From Acridotheres tristis (lineage: Eukaryota; Chordata; Aves; Passeriformes; Sturnidae): 64,000 nucleotides of DNA. The notes below the pieces were generated by a model. The model had not been told where the DNA came from. It worked only from the letters and a program-made list of their open reading frames with translations, and made no database searches. Location of the stretch: assembly GCA_037013685.1 (NCBI GenBank), contig CM072888.1:8847034-8911033 (forward strand), in the 5' to 3' direction. A program made the translations under genes and the position numbers. Positions 10,231-25,018 of this stretch are shown one piece after another (position 1 is the stretch's first letter; the number at the start of each line of letters is the position of its first letter).

Positions 10231-13199
10231 AATTCATTGAAAAGAAATAGAGAATTTTACAAGGAAGCAATTATTTTTGTCTTTTCTTACAAAATTCACA
10301 TCTGAAGTATGTTCCCTGAGAGACTTGTAAAATTGTATAAACAATATGACTCAGAATTTTTTTTTAACATAGTTTTGACATGTTTCACAATAGCAAAGAG
10401 TCATACTTTACTTAAGTGTTAGTTAATTATCAATGGACATCTTCAAGAGAAAATAATAATAAGGCAGAATACAGCTCTCTCACATATACTAATAATTTCC
10501 CCCTTTCTTATCTTCTCTATCCCTGACTCCCTTCAAATCTTGATAAAAAGAAAATCAAGTGAATAAATAAATCCAGCAAAATGTTTCAAAAGAAAAGGAA
10601 AGATTAAAAAATACAAAAACAAATAAAAAAGATAGCCCCATAAAAAAACAAACAAAAACCCAAAACAAACCCACAAAAACAAAAATCACCAAAAATAACA
10701 GAAAAGAAAAATAAAGAAAGCCTTATGGAGCATGTGAATTGGGTACCAGCAGCATTAAAATGCACTGCATGTTTCCCAGTAACCCCCAATTTGAAGAAAG
10801 TCAAGTGATTGCAGGAGGCAAAAATTACAAACCTCCTATAGACACAAGAGCATGGAAAGCATTTTTAACTTAATCCCTCAGTTATGGCTCTTTTTAGTGA
10901 ATAATAATTATATTAAAATAACTTTATTTGGTCAAACCACCTTTGACTGCATGGTTCTGAACTAATATAGTTTACAGCCATCCAGCAGATAACTGGAAAG
11001 AGGAAAGCACAAAGACAGGGAAGGAAATAAGCAGCAAAATGCCAAGTTTTTGTTTGCAATACATTCCCAACACAATCTCAACTTACTTTGTTTTTAATTA
11101 ACTTTGGTGTTGTAGGCAAGTTATTAAAAGTGCTGAAAACTTCATCGTTCTAAAATATTTTCCCCTCATCCTGATGTGCATAGTCAACTTAAAGCCCACT
11201 CTAACATCTAAAAATCAGTGGCATTTCAGAGTGCTTATTGTCAACAGCTGTAGAAGGTAGGCTTATTATTTATAAGTTAGGTTTTCATCACTTTAAAATG
11301 CATTACCTGGACTTACTGCTCAAAATTCTTATATGGAACACACACTCAAAAAACCCCAAACAAAGAAACAAAATCTCCAGCCCCCAAAAACTGAATGACA
11401 ACAATAACCAACACCCTAATACCATCCAAAACTCAAGAATCATAAGAACTTTGAAGATTTCCTAAAAGTCACAAAGTATTCTTATAAATATCCATTTGCC
11501 TAAACAATTTAGCTTCATAAGCCCTCATCTTCTTTCTCAAAAACAAGACACAAGGATACAAGAACAAAAGATGAATGTAAAGTGGTATATACTCATCACA
11601 GACTGCCTGTGCAACAGAATTATGGACAAGAAAGTGGAAGACACAAAGACGTAGGGACATCTCTTTTCTTTGTTTATTAAGTACAGAAACTTAAATGGCA
11701 CTGCCTCAAATCCTCATACTTTTCTCTGTCTCTTTCAGAAGCCTGAATAAGAAGGAAGCAACACTTGTCTTCAGATAAAATATATGAGTCTTAGCAAAGG
11801 GAAAAGAATTCAGAGAGAAAATAAAACCAGGCAACAGTAAACAACAACAAACTTTTGAGAAAATAACACTGGCACCCCAGAGAAGTCAACCATACACCTA
11901 ACCATCTGCAAAAATTAACATATCTCCTCTATTCCATTGGTTCACGTCTCACTTCTTTATCACAGAACTGACAAATTATCATTTTCACACCCTGTAGACA
12001 AGGCATGACACAGATAACATACTGCAGCCACAAAGAAACAGATCCACCAGCAAGCTAAAAATCTCACCCTCATCCCAAAACTGACTGCAAAAAAAAAAAA
12101 AACCAGAGACCTGTTGTTTCACCTTTTCACCACTTCAGCTGCTCTCCATTGCCACTCAGTGTTCAGCTGTCCTTTTAAAGCCTTCTCTTACTATATTCTG
12201 TGCACTTGAAGCTTTCCATGCTTTGAAGGGTTTTGAGCATCCCTCTTTGAAGCAGGTGTTTAGTCTCTAAGAGATACAAACGATATCTGCATTTATTTAA
12301 ATGATATCTGCTGTCCCTGAGGAATTAACTCTTAGAAACTCATTGTTCTAGTGCTAGGTAAGGAGGCCTCATTGAATGTAACACTTGAAAGTTAAACTCT
12401 TCAGTGTTACTCATTAATTAACCAAATTAATGTTGGCCTGATAACTACATTGATAGACAGGTGCTCCTCTTATTGAGTTCACTATTAAAACTCATATTTG
12501 CTACATATGTAAGGAGCAATATGTTAACCTTCAAGTTAATAAGGATTTCTTTGCTCCATCTCTAAACTATCACCCAAACTACTTAGTTCCCTCCCTCTCT
12601 CATCTACTATGTCTTTTGAGTACTTTTTTTCAGTCAGACTCAATGATTTCTGAGCTCCATGCACTTTATGAAACCAAAAGAGGACTTGCTGGATATGCTC
12701 CATGCTTTAAAAAAAATTAAAACAAATTTGCCCTAAACCTGCTAATTATAGCAGTCAGTAACTCTCTAAAAGTATCCTAACAGATGTATTACATTCCTTG
12801 GTTTAAGTAAAGCTGGGAAAGAAGGAAGAGTGGTGGGGGGGAAGAGCAGCAGTGTTCAGAAGTTTTAATTTTACTTCTCATTACGCTGCTCTGATTTTGC
12901 TAGCAATAAGTTCAGGTAATGTCCCTAATTTGATCCTGTTTTGCCTGTGACAGTAATTGGTGAGTGATCTCTCCCAGTCCTTGTCTCAGCTCATGAGCCC
13001 TTTGTTATATTTTCTCTCATCTGTCCAGCTGCAGAGGGGAGTGAGAGAATGGTGCCTGGCACTCTTTTATGGGTGCCTGGGACCCAGCCAGGGTCAACCC
13101 ACTCCAGAAAGCTTCCAAGGAGGCATAACAGCGCAAGAAGGATGTTCCAAGTAGTTTACAACTCCTGCATCTTCAGCGCCATCTCACAGCCGAAAAACA
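10231..13199. other. Non-coding stretch with A/C-rich patches
   Basis: No gene or transposon is recognised. The stretch includes the A/C-rich tract at 10612-10710 and a similar patch at 11340-11400. At 12950-13200 there is a somewhat more G+C-rich segment with 60-65 codon frames that match nothing I know. Confidence 0.55.
10612..10710 (-). repeat. A/C-rich low-complexity tract (G/T-rich on the minus strand)
   Basis: The run consists of variants of aaacaaaaacccaaaac. On the minus strand it reads as T/G-rich sequence like the tracts at 29856, 42857 and 55261. The hydrophobic minus-strand open frame at 10604-10804 is an artefact of this composition. Confidence 0.75.
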
Positions 13200-13480
13200 T
13201 TCCTAGAATTTACAGAGGAGATAAAATTTAATGTTACGAGTTCTAACGTGATGGTAAACCAGGGTGGGAGATAAAATATCAACTGGACTTTTTTAATCTC
13301 CTATTTTAACACTATTAAAATAATTCGCTTTTGAAATATTTCACAGTGGTGAACTATTTAATTAAGAGCAAGAAAATCACACAAAACATGGTGAACAAAT
13401 GGATTATTAATTCGCTATCAATGTTATCTTTGCCAGAGGGATGGAAATAATTAAGTGAGTGCCAGGTTATTTTCTTTTAT
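13200..13480. promoter_or_regulatory. Candidate conserved non-coding element
   Basis: An AT-rich segment without simple repeats retains several CpGs (near 13228, 13244, 13327, 13412) in otherwise CpG-poor DNA. It contains several homeodomain-type TAAT/ATTA cores, including taattaag and attattaattcgc. These features are common in vertebrate conserved enhancers. Conservation cannot be judged from one sequence, so this is only a pointer for alignment. Confidence 0.25.
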
Positions 13481-16400
13481 GTTTTCCTTTGAAATAGCTA
13501 AAAATAGATTGTTACAAAAGTTCAGGAACCTAAATATAAGAGTATATATTGGAAAATCTATGTCCCAAGAAATTAGCTGAAAAATCTGTATCTGCCTTCA
13601 GAGGGCTCCCAGGAAATAGAGATTTTTTGTAATGTCTTGAACATTGTTTTATTGGTATTCAATCTGAAACATAATGATACACTTTTTCTTAAATGTGATA
13701 GGAAGCATTAATCAAAGATTCTAAATCAAATATCTCCACTAATAAAAACAAGTTAAGAATCTAGGCTACAAACCTGCAACAAACATGGAAGTAACATTTA
13801 TTTTTCTGCAAACATATGTTCTAATCATACCATTTTATTCACATTGTAGAGCTTTATATGAGAGTGGAAGACAAAATCTTTATAAGAATGTTTAATCTAA
13901 CTCCCTTTAGGAGAAGAACCACTTAAAAATGGAGATTTTTAGACAACAAATGACAAGTCCTGGTATAACAAAAGAAAGAAGAAAGAATTCCACAGAATTT
14001 TCCTTCCATTTAGAAAAAAAAAAAAAATCCAGCATAATTTACAACACTTATACCTTTAAAATGCATGCTATATTTTAATTATCTGTATAAGATGACTTCA
14101 CTTCCCAGAAACACAGTCTCTCTGCTGCCATTTCTGATGCAAATGTAAACACTTTGATATAATGCCAAGTTAAGCAGCAATACACTGAGTTTCTTCCCAG
14201 CTTTTTAAGATGATATCAATCTTTAAATCTCATTTAAAGGCTCTATACAAATTTAAAAGATATTGAAAAGGTTTCTGGTTACAACACAGGATCTCAGCCT
14301 CTGTTATGATGAAAATTCTAATTTCTGAAAATAATTATCTAAATAACATTTTAAGATATTCCTATATTCTCCCCTCTCCCTTCTCTCTATAGAGAAGATA
14401 GACAACATTTTCCATCCCATTTGTTTCACTTTATACATGCGAACTCTTCTTCACAAGTCTGCTGCTTGCTGCACTGATTTATTGAGTCACAATTGACAAT
14501 ATTGTCCAGGTTACAGCTGATGTAACAGAAAAAGCAATAAATCCATGAGATAGCCAGAAGATAAAAGAAAGAAGATGTAAGGAAGCAGAAGTCTGAGACC
14601 CCTTCTGGACAACTTGCCTAATAAGAGCAAACATTAAATGTTAGATAAAGTTTACACATGTAGTGTATTTTTTGCTTCTACCTATGGGAATGATTAAGCC
14701 TTGTCTGTATAACAAGTTTTCTCATTTGAGAATTTCTAATTTTTATTTAAAAAATCTGCAAGTCACGTATGGTTTTGATACTATTTCATATAAGCCTGAG
14801 CAAAATATTGTAAGATTGTATGTTTTTTCTCTTATAAAAACATAACAATAAAAATTTGGAATCTTGTTCTAGAAATGAAGAATTAATATTCTCTAAATAT
14901 TTTGTCTCAGTTTAAAGTAATTTTAGAAGTGACAAGCAGAATGGAGCCATCAGTGCATATTTTTAGAGTTATATCCCTTCTTTGCATCCTCAGGAAGCTC
15001 TAGGAAATTAAATTTTGCTTTGTGAGGGACCTGGGTAGCTGAACAGTCTTATGATTTGTGCTTACTTTCCCTGGAAATAACAGCAGAGGAATATAATTTT
15101 CAAATCTTGATTTACCATGCTGATACATTACCTATCTAGTTTCTCACATGTAGTGCCAAATGGCCAAAATAAAAAAAAAAAATTAAAAAAAAAAAAAGAG
15201 AGGAAAAAAATACAAATAAAATGAATGAATTTTCTATACCTACAAGTAGACACAGACAGAGATTTGAGAGGTTTGAAGCATTATTGACCCTGTAATTTTC
15301 TTCTTACTTACAAGAGAATTTCATGTGCCTGTAGCAGCTACCTTTTTAATGGTAACTTGAATGTTTAAATGACTAAAAAAATAAACCAAACTTAGTTATA
15401 AATTTCCTCCAAGTTTTTAGATGATGACAAAAGAAGAATCTAGACTGCAAGTAATCTAAAATAAAACTGAATTACCTAAATATTTTATGTTAGTTGAGAA
15501 CTTAAGGTACTTGTTTGAAAGTCCTGTTTTTCATTCCTGTTATTTCCAATAATGTCTGGAAGAAACATAGAAAATAAAATTTAATGGTTTTTTTTTCCAT
15601 AAGGTCCCATAAATCTTGGCTTTGAGGTTTGGCTGTGTTTGGTGAGAAATCCAGGTAAATTCCCGAATAGTTTATATTTTCTGCTGTTTTTTGAAAAGAG
15701 ATTAAGGTCATTGGTCTGCTTTGAGGAGGGAGAGAAGTGAAAGCCATTTAGGAAGGAGACAAAACATGGCCATTGTATGCAGTCCATTCCCCCTGCATTC
15801 CTTGGAATTCACACTGAGTTTGGGACAGAAAAGATGCACATTTGCCTGCTCCTGCAAGCACCTCTCCAAGCATAACTCTGCTTTGAATCTACTGATAGTT
15901 TTTCTCTTCCACATGCTGTGGCCACAAATTGCAAAAGTTTATTGCCCACTGAGAAAAAAAAAAAAAAAAAGGTGGTTTTTTTTTTAATAATTTTTTTTTT
16001 TAATAATTTAATCATGTCCCTTAGCAGTTTCAGTGGTAGCCCTCTAGTTTTAGTTCTGAGAAATTCAGCAGCTCTGCATTTACCATCATACTAATTTTGT
16101 AAGTCTTGATGGTATCCTCTCTCAGCTTTCTTTCTCTCACCTAAAAGGTTCCCCCTGAATACTTTTACTAAACCAGTCCAAAAAAGTGTTGAACTATGAC
16201 ATTTCTGCATGAAAAATATCAATAAGTGCTAGGACCATGGATTAATAAAAAAGAAAATTGAGAAGATAGTTTTTCTAATACAGTGACATGCATGTAGCGT
16301 CTGAAAGATTTTAAAATGAAACTTAGTTTAATTCAACATTTACAAACTAAAATCTTCTGAAATTACAGAAAGGAAATGAGCAAAGATTGTTGAAAGGTTG

Positions 16401-19400
16401 GCTATGGTTGCTGCAATTTGATTTCACTTAATTCAAGGCTAGATATTCCTTCTGGCTCATAGGACTGCAGAAACTTCCCAGTCAGGTTTCCATTGTTGAA
16501 GCTGGAGTGTTTTGCAATACTCCCCACAATTCCAGTTCCTAGATTAAGTATGTGTGTGTGGCTCTTTCATTTTTCATCATCCCTTCTGACTTTTAATTTT
16601 GGCTCTGCATTAGATTTGCCCTCTGAATTTTCTTTGGTTTGTTCCATTTGATTTTCTCTTCTTTTCCCTTTCCGTTTCAGTTTTCTGCAGTGTGTCCTAA
16701 AAAATCCTTAAACTGAATTTTCTTTTTATATCAGAATGCATCTGATATTTAACAAGTTTGGTAGTTAAAAAATTAATAATGCACACGAAGGTGATAGTTC
16801 TATGCACACACATCTATTGTAGGTCACTGAGTTTCATTTGGATCTCTAGCAGATATGTATATTCTCTTTGGAAAAAATGAAACTACAGAGGACTAAAACC
16901 CTGTGACATCAGATAAGAAAAGAAGTCTCCAAGGCATTCAGCTGGTCTGCCACAGAATTTGTAAGAGAATGGAATATTCTGTGTTTTTGTGGAATTGATC
17001 CCTATCCCTCCTGACTGTTTGGCTGGGACGTGTTGCTCTCACTTTGGTTTAGATGCACGTCTGCCACATGAGAGTTGTTAGGGTGTTTATGAGAAATTAA
17101 TCAAGACTTTGGAGAGAATCCCAACAATGCACCATTGACAAAAACAAAAAAAAAGCAATTGGAACAAGCCTAAGGACAGAAAGGAAAATCAAGACAAAGA
17201 GGCAAGGAAGGATCAAGAGAAAATCTTCTTTATCCTCTCCTCCCTCCTGCTTCTATGATCTGGCTGCTTGATGAGCAGCAACAAAAAAGCTGAAATCAGC
17301 CCCCAGGGTTATTTTTTAGCCAAGGACCAAAATACAGATTATACATTTCTGCCAGCTTTCAGCCTTCTTTTCTTCAATACAGATACAGAAACAGCATATA
17401 TTTTGTTCTAAGATTGAACTGAATCTTTTTGATCTGCATTCAGTTTTTTTTTTCTTTTTTCCTTTCCAATCCATAACTTAATTAATTGTAAAAGCATTAA
17501 TAATCACCTATTAAAACTATTCCTCAAGGCCTGAACTAGAATATATCTTTCTGCATTTTAATTTATTTTTTAAATTAATAACAAAAAAATTGACTTTTTC
17601 CTCTAAAAGATCTCGAAACATAAAACATAAGGAGGAATTCTATGGTCCATGATATTCAGAAGCTCTAATTGGATCATTGTGACTACACCAGTTTCATAAT
17701 TTATGACTCTCTGATTTATACATTGTGCCTTAATTACAATGTCCCCTACCACTCAACAAGAAAATCTATAAAGCCTAATAGTTTCATATTATCTCCTACA
17801 TCTGAACAGACTCTTCTAAGTCTGAACAGAATGTATACATGATATCATGAGAAAAGGGTAAATTGTCCTTATACTGTTCAATAAATGAAACTATTAGGAA
17901 AAACAACACTGAGTCTTCTCTGTTGCTTGTTATTTTGGTTTTTTTTCATTTCTCCCTTTATGTTTGGGGTCTTTTTCTAAAACTAGATGTATCTTCTCTC
18001 ATACACTTATTAAATATTTGATGTTGGCCCTGTGGCTTTTCCTTATTTTAATCTATGTGTCCAAATGTTGGCTGCCCAGTGATCTTATTTTTACAGTTTA
18101 TGTTTATGGCTTCTGTTTTGTCTCTGTAGACACCATTTTAAGCAAACATCCATTTGCTATTTTTATACAGAGACAGTAAACTCCAGCTTTAAAGTAAATT
18201 TTCTCTGTATGGAGTGATAGTTCAGTCTTCACACCAGTTAACTTTTTCCTGGAACTGCCAAAACCCATGACAATTAATGCCAGCTATGATGATGTTTCTG
18301 ATACAGACACTATTTTTAGGGGAGTTGGAGTGAGTCCATTATAATAATTTGATTTAAAAAACCAAATAAACAGGTTGTGGAAAGTTTAAGCCATGCCAAT
18401 TTGCATTGGTCTTTAACCAAGAAATTAATTGCCTTTCAATCTATTACTATTTACTTAAGATATCTTTTGGGAAAAGATTTTGTTGCTGCCTCTAGAGTGA
18501 AGTAGTACTAACTAAGAAGGTGGAAGATATTTTTCATATGATTAGGGAACAAATGTTACCTAAGTATGTTCTAGCAGAAAGAATATCAGCTATATGAAGT
18601 GTAATATGTATTAGGAAATATTTTTTTTTTCTTTATAATGTGTTAGTATTAAAATTTTAGATTTGCCTACTCATCCTTAAATACACATTATGGAATTCAA
18701 TTTTCATCACATTTTCTTTTGGGGTGGATTGTATTGGAAGCATATTGTTTTGTCTCAAGAACACAAGTATGTAATCTCTATTTAGATGATGCAAACAGGT
18801 GACAATGTAAAGTAGCCATATCACAGTATAAAGTAGGTAAGACATGGAATTTTTAAAGTAGGAAAATAAGAAATAAGGTTACCATTTTATAACAGTAAAT
18901 GATGTTTTTCTTTTTAAATCAAAATGTCATTTCTTTGTCACTTTTAATGTTTACATTTACTATATCTGCAACAAAGCCTTCTTTATTTTTTCAGATATAA
19001 ATAGAATTTTAAAAATCCATACATTTGACATTTTTAATAGGAGAGGGTGAAATAAATAGAAATAAAAATGATAATCTGTGCAGTACAGCTCAAGTTATTG
19101 CATCAATAAAATAGCATGTCTTTATATATGGCCATCATTTTACTTTATTAAATCTACACCCATGATCTAAATCTCTATTGAATAGTTGTGTTGGTCATGC
19201 ATATTTCAGATGTTTGGAAATGAAATTCAACTTCACTATGTCCCAACCAATCATCCCCACTGCTAATATAATTGAAAACTTTATTTGCTTGCATGTCACT
19301 TATACAGCACTTAAACAAGAAGAGAGGAAAAACACAAGGACCGTGTGGAAGCCTTCTTAGTTAAACTGACAGCAAGAATTGGTATATTTCTAAGAACAAC

Positions 19401-20259
19401 AAATATTGATATGCTGTCACAGGACAGGAAATTAATGTTATGATTTCTCTTTTTATAAAGTAGGCCAGTTCCAGACTGAAGAGGTGTGAGGGAGATGTCT
19501 AAGAAATAACATATTGTCATCTTAAACATGCAGCACTACATGCAGTACTTTAAAAGTTCCTGATAATCTACAACACTCATCATACACAGAGAACATTTAT
19601 AGCTGACTCAACATTAAGTTAATTAAGGTAATTTGTTCAGCTCTCTTCCTGCCATCAGTATGAAATTCTATGATGGTAACAAAGCTACCACAATATTAAA
19701 GTAAAACAACTGATGTAGGATATTTTATAATGATTAAGAATACCTTTAGTAACATCTATACTAGGGCAATATTTGCTGGAAGAGAAGAAGAGTAATGTAA
19801 GATTTGCTCCCTGGGGTAAAAGATTGGTAATGAAAAATTCAATTGCAAATAATCTATTTCTCAATATAACAATTCGTTATATGCCTGTAGAACTCCCTCT
19901 CTTCATCATCTTTTTTCTTTTCCATTTTGCGAGTGGACTTTTTTTAACAAGTTAACTTTATAGCATTGTACATTATTTCAAAACAAGGAGAAAAAGTGTG
20001 GGAAAGAAGTGTGTTAGTAGTGACAATAGTAACTCCAGAATAGTTATTCCACAACACTCCTCTCATGGGTCTTCTTTAGAAAACAAGCTCTGCTATGAAT
20101 TGACTTCTTGAAAGCTTAAAAAATTATGGAAGTACAATTCAGGTTCCTAGTGACTCCACCTGTAAGTACTTATGAAGTATTTAATCTATAATTTACATTT
20201 GAAGTATTAATCTTCCTCACCTATTTTTTTCTGCCTCTTCTATCTCCTCCTTCTCCTTT
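13481..20259. other. Long AT-rich non-coding stretch
   Basis: No gene, RNA gene or transposon is recognised over about 6.8 kb. Simple sequence includes A-rich runs near 15170-15200 and an A17 run at 15954-15970 followed by T-runs. Short open frames on both strands lack domain features. This looks like ordinary intergenic or intronic DNA. Confidence 0.6.
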
Positions 20260-20605
20260 TCTTTAACAAGCTTTAAAAGAGAAGACGGGTGAATTCAGCC
20301 TCCTTGTCCTTCCCTTCTGCTCCAACCTTTTGTTGTGTGTGCACACATAATAGGCTTTGCAGGTTTTAAAAGGCTGTTTCAATAGGGATGAGCAAACTCG
20401 GCTCTCTCTGCTCTTTGAAGAGCTTTCCTGGTTTCAGCACAGTGGGACATCCTCAAATTTCAGAGGTGCTCCTGCCTGGTGAGGTGTCCCCACTCACCTG
20501 GGACATTCAGGAGACTCAGGCAGCAGAAGGAGTCAGGCAATTGAATTCCTGTCATATGGCATATGCATCACAGGTGACAACTTTAATACCTATGGGTTCT
20601 TAATT
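20260..20605. other. G+C-richer patch in AT-rich DNA, identity unknown
   Basis: The composition rises here compared with its flanks. The stretch holds a 71-codon plus-strand frame (20388-20603) with no recognisable family. I see no splice-flanked exon pattern that I trust, and no LTR or CR1 landmarks. An old, unrecognised repeat is possible. Confidence 0.35.
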
Positions 20606-23600
20606 CTGACCTTCATATTTACATGTTCCACATTTCAGACAATGGTCTATTTGATGTTAAGCTCCATAACCCTTCTCCATACCCTAACAGGATTTTTTTT
20701 CTTTCTTTAAATTACCACTTTAAAATTGGTATTCAGATTTTATTCTTTCCTTTCTTTTCCTCACTTCCCTCTTGCCGTGGATATAAATATTTCATGCTAA
20801 GAAACCTGGTGTTTGTAAACAAAAAACAGAATAAAATTTAATTTTAATTATGTTAGGATCTGGATATATTCTTATCCATCATGTCTCAGTGTGTCTCTGA
20901 ACAAATATACATAATTACTCTTACAAAGGTGAAATTTCCTTTAAAAGAACAAAAAGAGAGGGCTCCTCACTCTTGATCAGACTGTGTAGCGAGACTATCA
21001 AGAAGAGTCCCAAGATTTTAAAGTTAATTAAATTCCACACCCCATATAAACTCTGTTACTGTACAGCAAAGATGAGGCATTTATTCCTCTTCTACTTTCA
21101 GGTTTTCAGCTTTCATAAATCACTGGAACCCTATTTGTTTTTTTAGCAGAACTTCTTTCAGACAGGAAAAAAAAATGTTGCTGAATACTAAAAAAATGAG
21201 CTACATGTCCTTCTTGTTACATATTTACTCAATTTCCACTACCTACAGTTTTTTTCGATGCCACATGGACTGTAGTTAAAAATGTAAAATTCAGGTAGAC
21301 ATCTTTTACATCAGATTTTAGATCTTTTATTAACGTGGACTCATTGAGTCTATAAAAAAAATGAATTACCACATCTTTCATAAGTAGGATATTCATACTC
21401 TGACAACAATGTTGAACAAGTTTCTGCTGCATAAGGAGGTAGTTTCATGTAGTTAAATAGCTTCAAATATGTACATAATCCAGTATAATAATTCCTGAAC
21501 AAAAGAAGGATGAAAAATCTCATTGAAATGAGTAGCACAGGGCAAGAAGTTTTGTTCTCAGACCTTGCCCTTCATGAGTAAGAAAGGTGAACAGAGTGAT
21601 GGCCTTGTAGATTAGCAAAGTTAATACCCTTTCTTAAACTTACTTTTTCACATTTCAGACACATTAAGTCAAATTTTGCCCTCACATGCATCACTGAGCT
21701 CAACAGGAGATCTCTTTATGCTTCCAGGGTCAAAATTTGTCCTATACTACTTCAGAATCCTTTTTAATATATAATTAATTCCTATTTGGTTCACTTTCTT
21801 TAAAAGAGATTTTAAATTTATTTTTGAATACTCAAATTCCTTTACCATCATCATTCATGGTTTATTTTGGTCCCCTAAATTCATATTCTTATCAGTTTTA
21901 TCAGAAGGTCTACAATTAACAGATTTGGTTTAGTAACAAGTGCAAATAAAAGTTCAATAAAAAACTTAAATATCTTCTAAATGACTAAGTTTTTGTCTTA
22001 TTTTCTCCATAGAAGAATATTTTCATATGCAAAACAAAACTTGTTTACAGTTCTTGAATGATCTCTTACATTGCTATATTGAAAGGACAACTAAATCAAA
22101 GTATACAAATGTCTGTGTGATCATATGAAGCAAGCTGTTTCCAGAAAAAAAGCTAAGAAATTAATTTCTTTGAACTGAAAGTGACATTAAAAACATATTT
22201 TTAAGGAGGAGAGTGCAATAAATATCTAACTTACATGTTTCTAAACAAGCAGTGATATCTATTCTCTCTGGAACAAATATGAAACAGAACATGCTTTTAG
22301 AATACAACCAACATTTCTGTGCTTAAATGCCTTGACACATACAATTGATACAGGGAGCTTTACTACAGCAAATAAAATTCACTCTCAGCTGTTTATGATA
22401 AACATACAGCATACTAATTTGGTACCATTTTCTGTTTGTAGGTTATAAAGTTTAATATTGAATAATTAATTTCAAGAAAAGCATGCTGAAATAGTTGCAC
22501 CCAAAATTGCCCTCATTTGTTGCCTTTAATTTATTTTTGAAAAAAACCTAAGAAATGCACACAGTGATTACAGATTTTTTAATGCTTTTTAAAACCTTTG
22601 ATGTTCTTTATTACTTTATGTGGTTGGATGTCTCACTTTTAGTGAATAATTATAAATTTCAGTGGTGTCGTCAAAAATGGGAATTGAGACTCACAGTGAG
22701 CACCTCTACTAAAGGTCAAGACAGGCACTGAGTGTTCAGTTCATGACATCAAGATACTTTAGGCAGACTGGATTGCCTTATTTGACTGAACATTACCTCA
22801 CCAAAAGCAGTTTAGCTTAAAAATATCAGTGCTATTTCCAGCTGTTCCACAGACTCACTATGTGAATTTCCTGGTGAAGAAATATTTTGCTATTATAAGT
22901 GCTATGCTCATTAAAATACCAAAATACTGTTTATAAGATTGATCCCATGTTTGTTTGGTTTTGGGGTTTTTTTGTAAAAAATCTATTTTACTCTTGTAAT
23001 GAAACTCTTGCAATGAATAGTGATCTATTATGATATGTGGATCAGACAGAAGATTTTGGGTAAATAATAGTAGAAGAAGAAGAAAAAACACACCCTACTT
23101 CTCAATTTCTATTATTTTCATAGCCTTCTAGTTAAAAGAATAGAAGGGAAATTACCAGGAGTTTCTCACTTTTCAAATTTCCATGTGTTTCCTATGATTT
23201 GGTAGAAGGACTCCACAGGAAAATAAGACAAATATCTCTCAGGAAGATCATTACGTCCTTGCTTGGCCAAATGTAGGACACTGAGGATCTTCTTCCATTT
23301 GAAACAATGAGGTAGGTAGTGAAAAGCATTTTACCAACTTGTTGAACATTTTGCAAGCATCAAAAAATGCAATTTGCATTACCTAGCATAGTGCAAAAAA
23401 CCCACTTGTCCCAAAGATTGTCCAGGTGTAAAAATATTTTTTCTGGAAAGGTTCTGGTGCCAACAGAAAAATTATAACTCTCATCTTCACATCCTTTGTG
23501 GCTGGGGACATTTGCACGTAGCTGTAAGATATCCCTGGTAAGGATTAATTAGAATAATAGGGTTAGAAAACAAAGCTGAGTTTGGTTAGAGGAGCAGTTT

Positions 23601-24467
23601 TTTGTATATTTTACAAAGTATTTCACAGGATCCAGAAGAGATAGGAAAATGCATCAGCTGCAGGAGAAACCTTGATGTCTTTTATTTTAATAGGAAAGTG
23701 ATATATGCTGGAGACATGGAGCACAAATTGTCACCTCGCTGGGGTGTTTTGAGAAACTTTACTAACATTGAAGCCACATTCAGGTCTGATAGCACTGGGA
23801 ATAGCAGCTGGAGATCATGAGTGTCATGAGAATATTTCCTTTGGTGTGTCTTTACAGACAATAAACTTCGAGGTAGCCACAAGCATGCCAGATGACTGTG
23901 ATTTCCAATACTCAGTTTCAGAGTCAAATATTTGCAGAAAGCATATTAAGGAATTAAGTAATCCTAGCCCACATTCAGGATTTCTCAGGAGTTAGTTCTC
24001 CTGTACTACTGCCTTCCATGACTTGTTGCTATAAGTGGTAATCTTTGTGGGGAAGAAAAACCTACAACGTACAATGCTTTAAACGAGGGCAAGAAATATT
24101 AAAGTAAGACACTAACTAAGTTTAGTAATAAAAAAAAAATAGAATATTTCCACTTGGCAATAGGAAAATAGAGCATTCCCAGAGGCTTGTGCAAGAGTTG
24201 AGAAGTAACACAAATTTCAATTCTTTTGATTGTGGGATTTTCTTTTTTTTTGCAAGTATTATCAAATATTCTATTAGAAGTAACTCAAATACTGTATTAG
24301 ACACGTACAGTAACACTGTATTATGAGCTCTTAATCTTTCTCAATTAGAAATATGTTTACACAGGAGCTCACTGTTGACTTGGTTCTGATCCCATGAAAG
24401 TCAGCATAAATCTCCCCGTTGTTAAACCAACATAACCAATTTGAAAGCTCACCCTTAATTATTTATC
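20606..24467. other. AT-rich non-coding stretch
   Basis: No gene or transposon is recognised. A short near-palindrome, atgcaatttgcat, lies around 23368. It includes an octamer-like atttgcat, which is common by chance. Small open frames at 23602-23995 overlap on both strands and show no protein family. Confidence 0.6.
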
Positions 24468-24503
24468 ATTATTATTATCATCATCATCATCATCATCATC
24501 ATT
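24468..24503 (+). repeat. (ATC)n trinucleotide microsatellite
   Basis: A short run begins as att repeats and becomes eight or nine tca/atc units, ending near cattatg. It sits about 90 bases upstream of the TTTC tract. Confidence 0.9.
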
Positions 24504-24595
24504 ATGTAGCAAGACTCAATACTTGAATATTGACTTTGATGACATAAGAATCTTCTTTATAATAGCCTAGTACTTTACTGGGATTGGGAAGAGGG

Positions 24596-25018
<423 letters not shown>

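Noticed and set aside
23360..23385. Near-palindrome with octamer-like atttgcat
   Set aside because: A single octamer-like word in AT-rich DNA is expected by chance, and no other regulatory context is visible.
24468..24503. Regular short repeats considered as a possible CRISPR-like array
   Set aside because: The units are contiguous trinucleotides without spacers. This is a microsatellite in vertebrate-type DNA.
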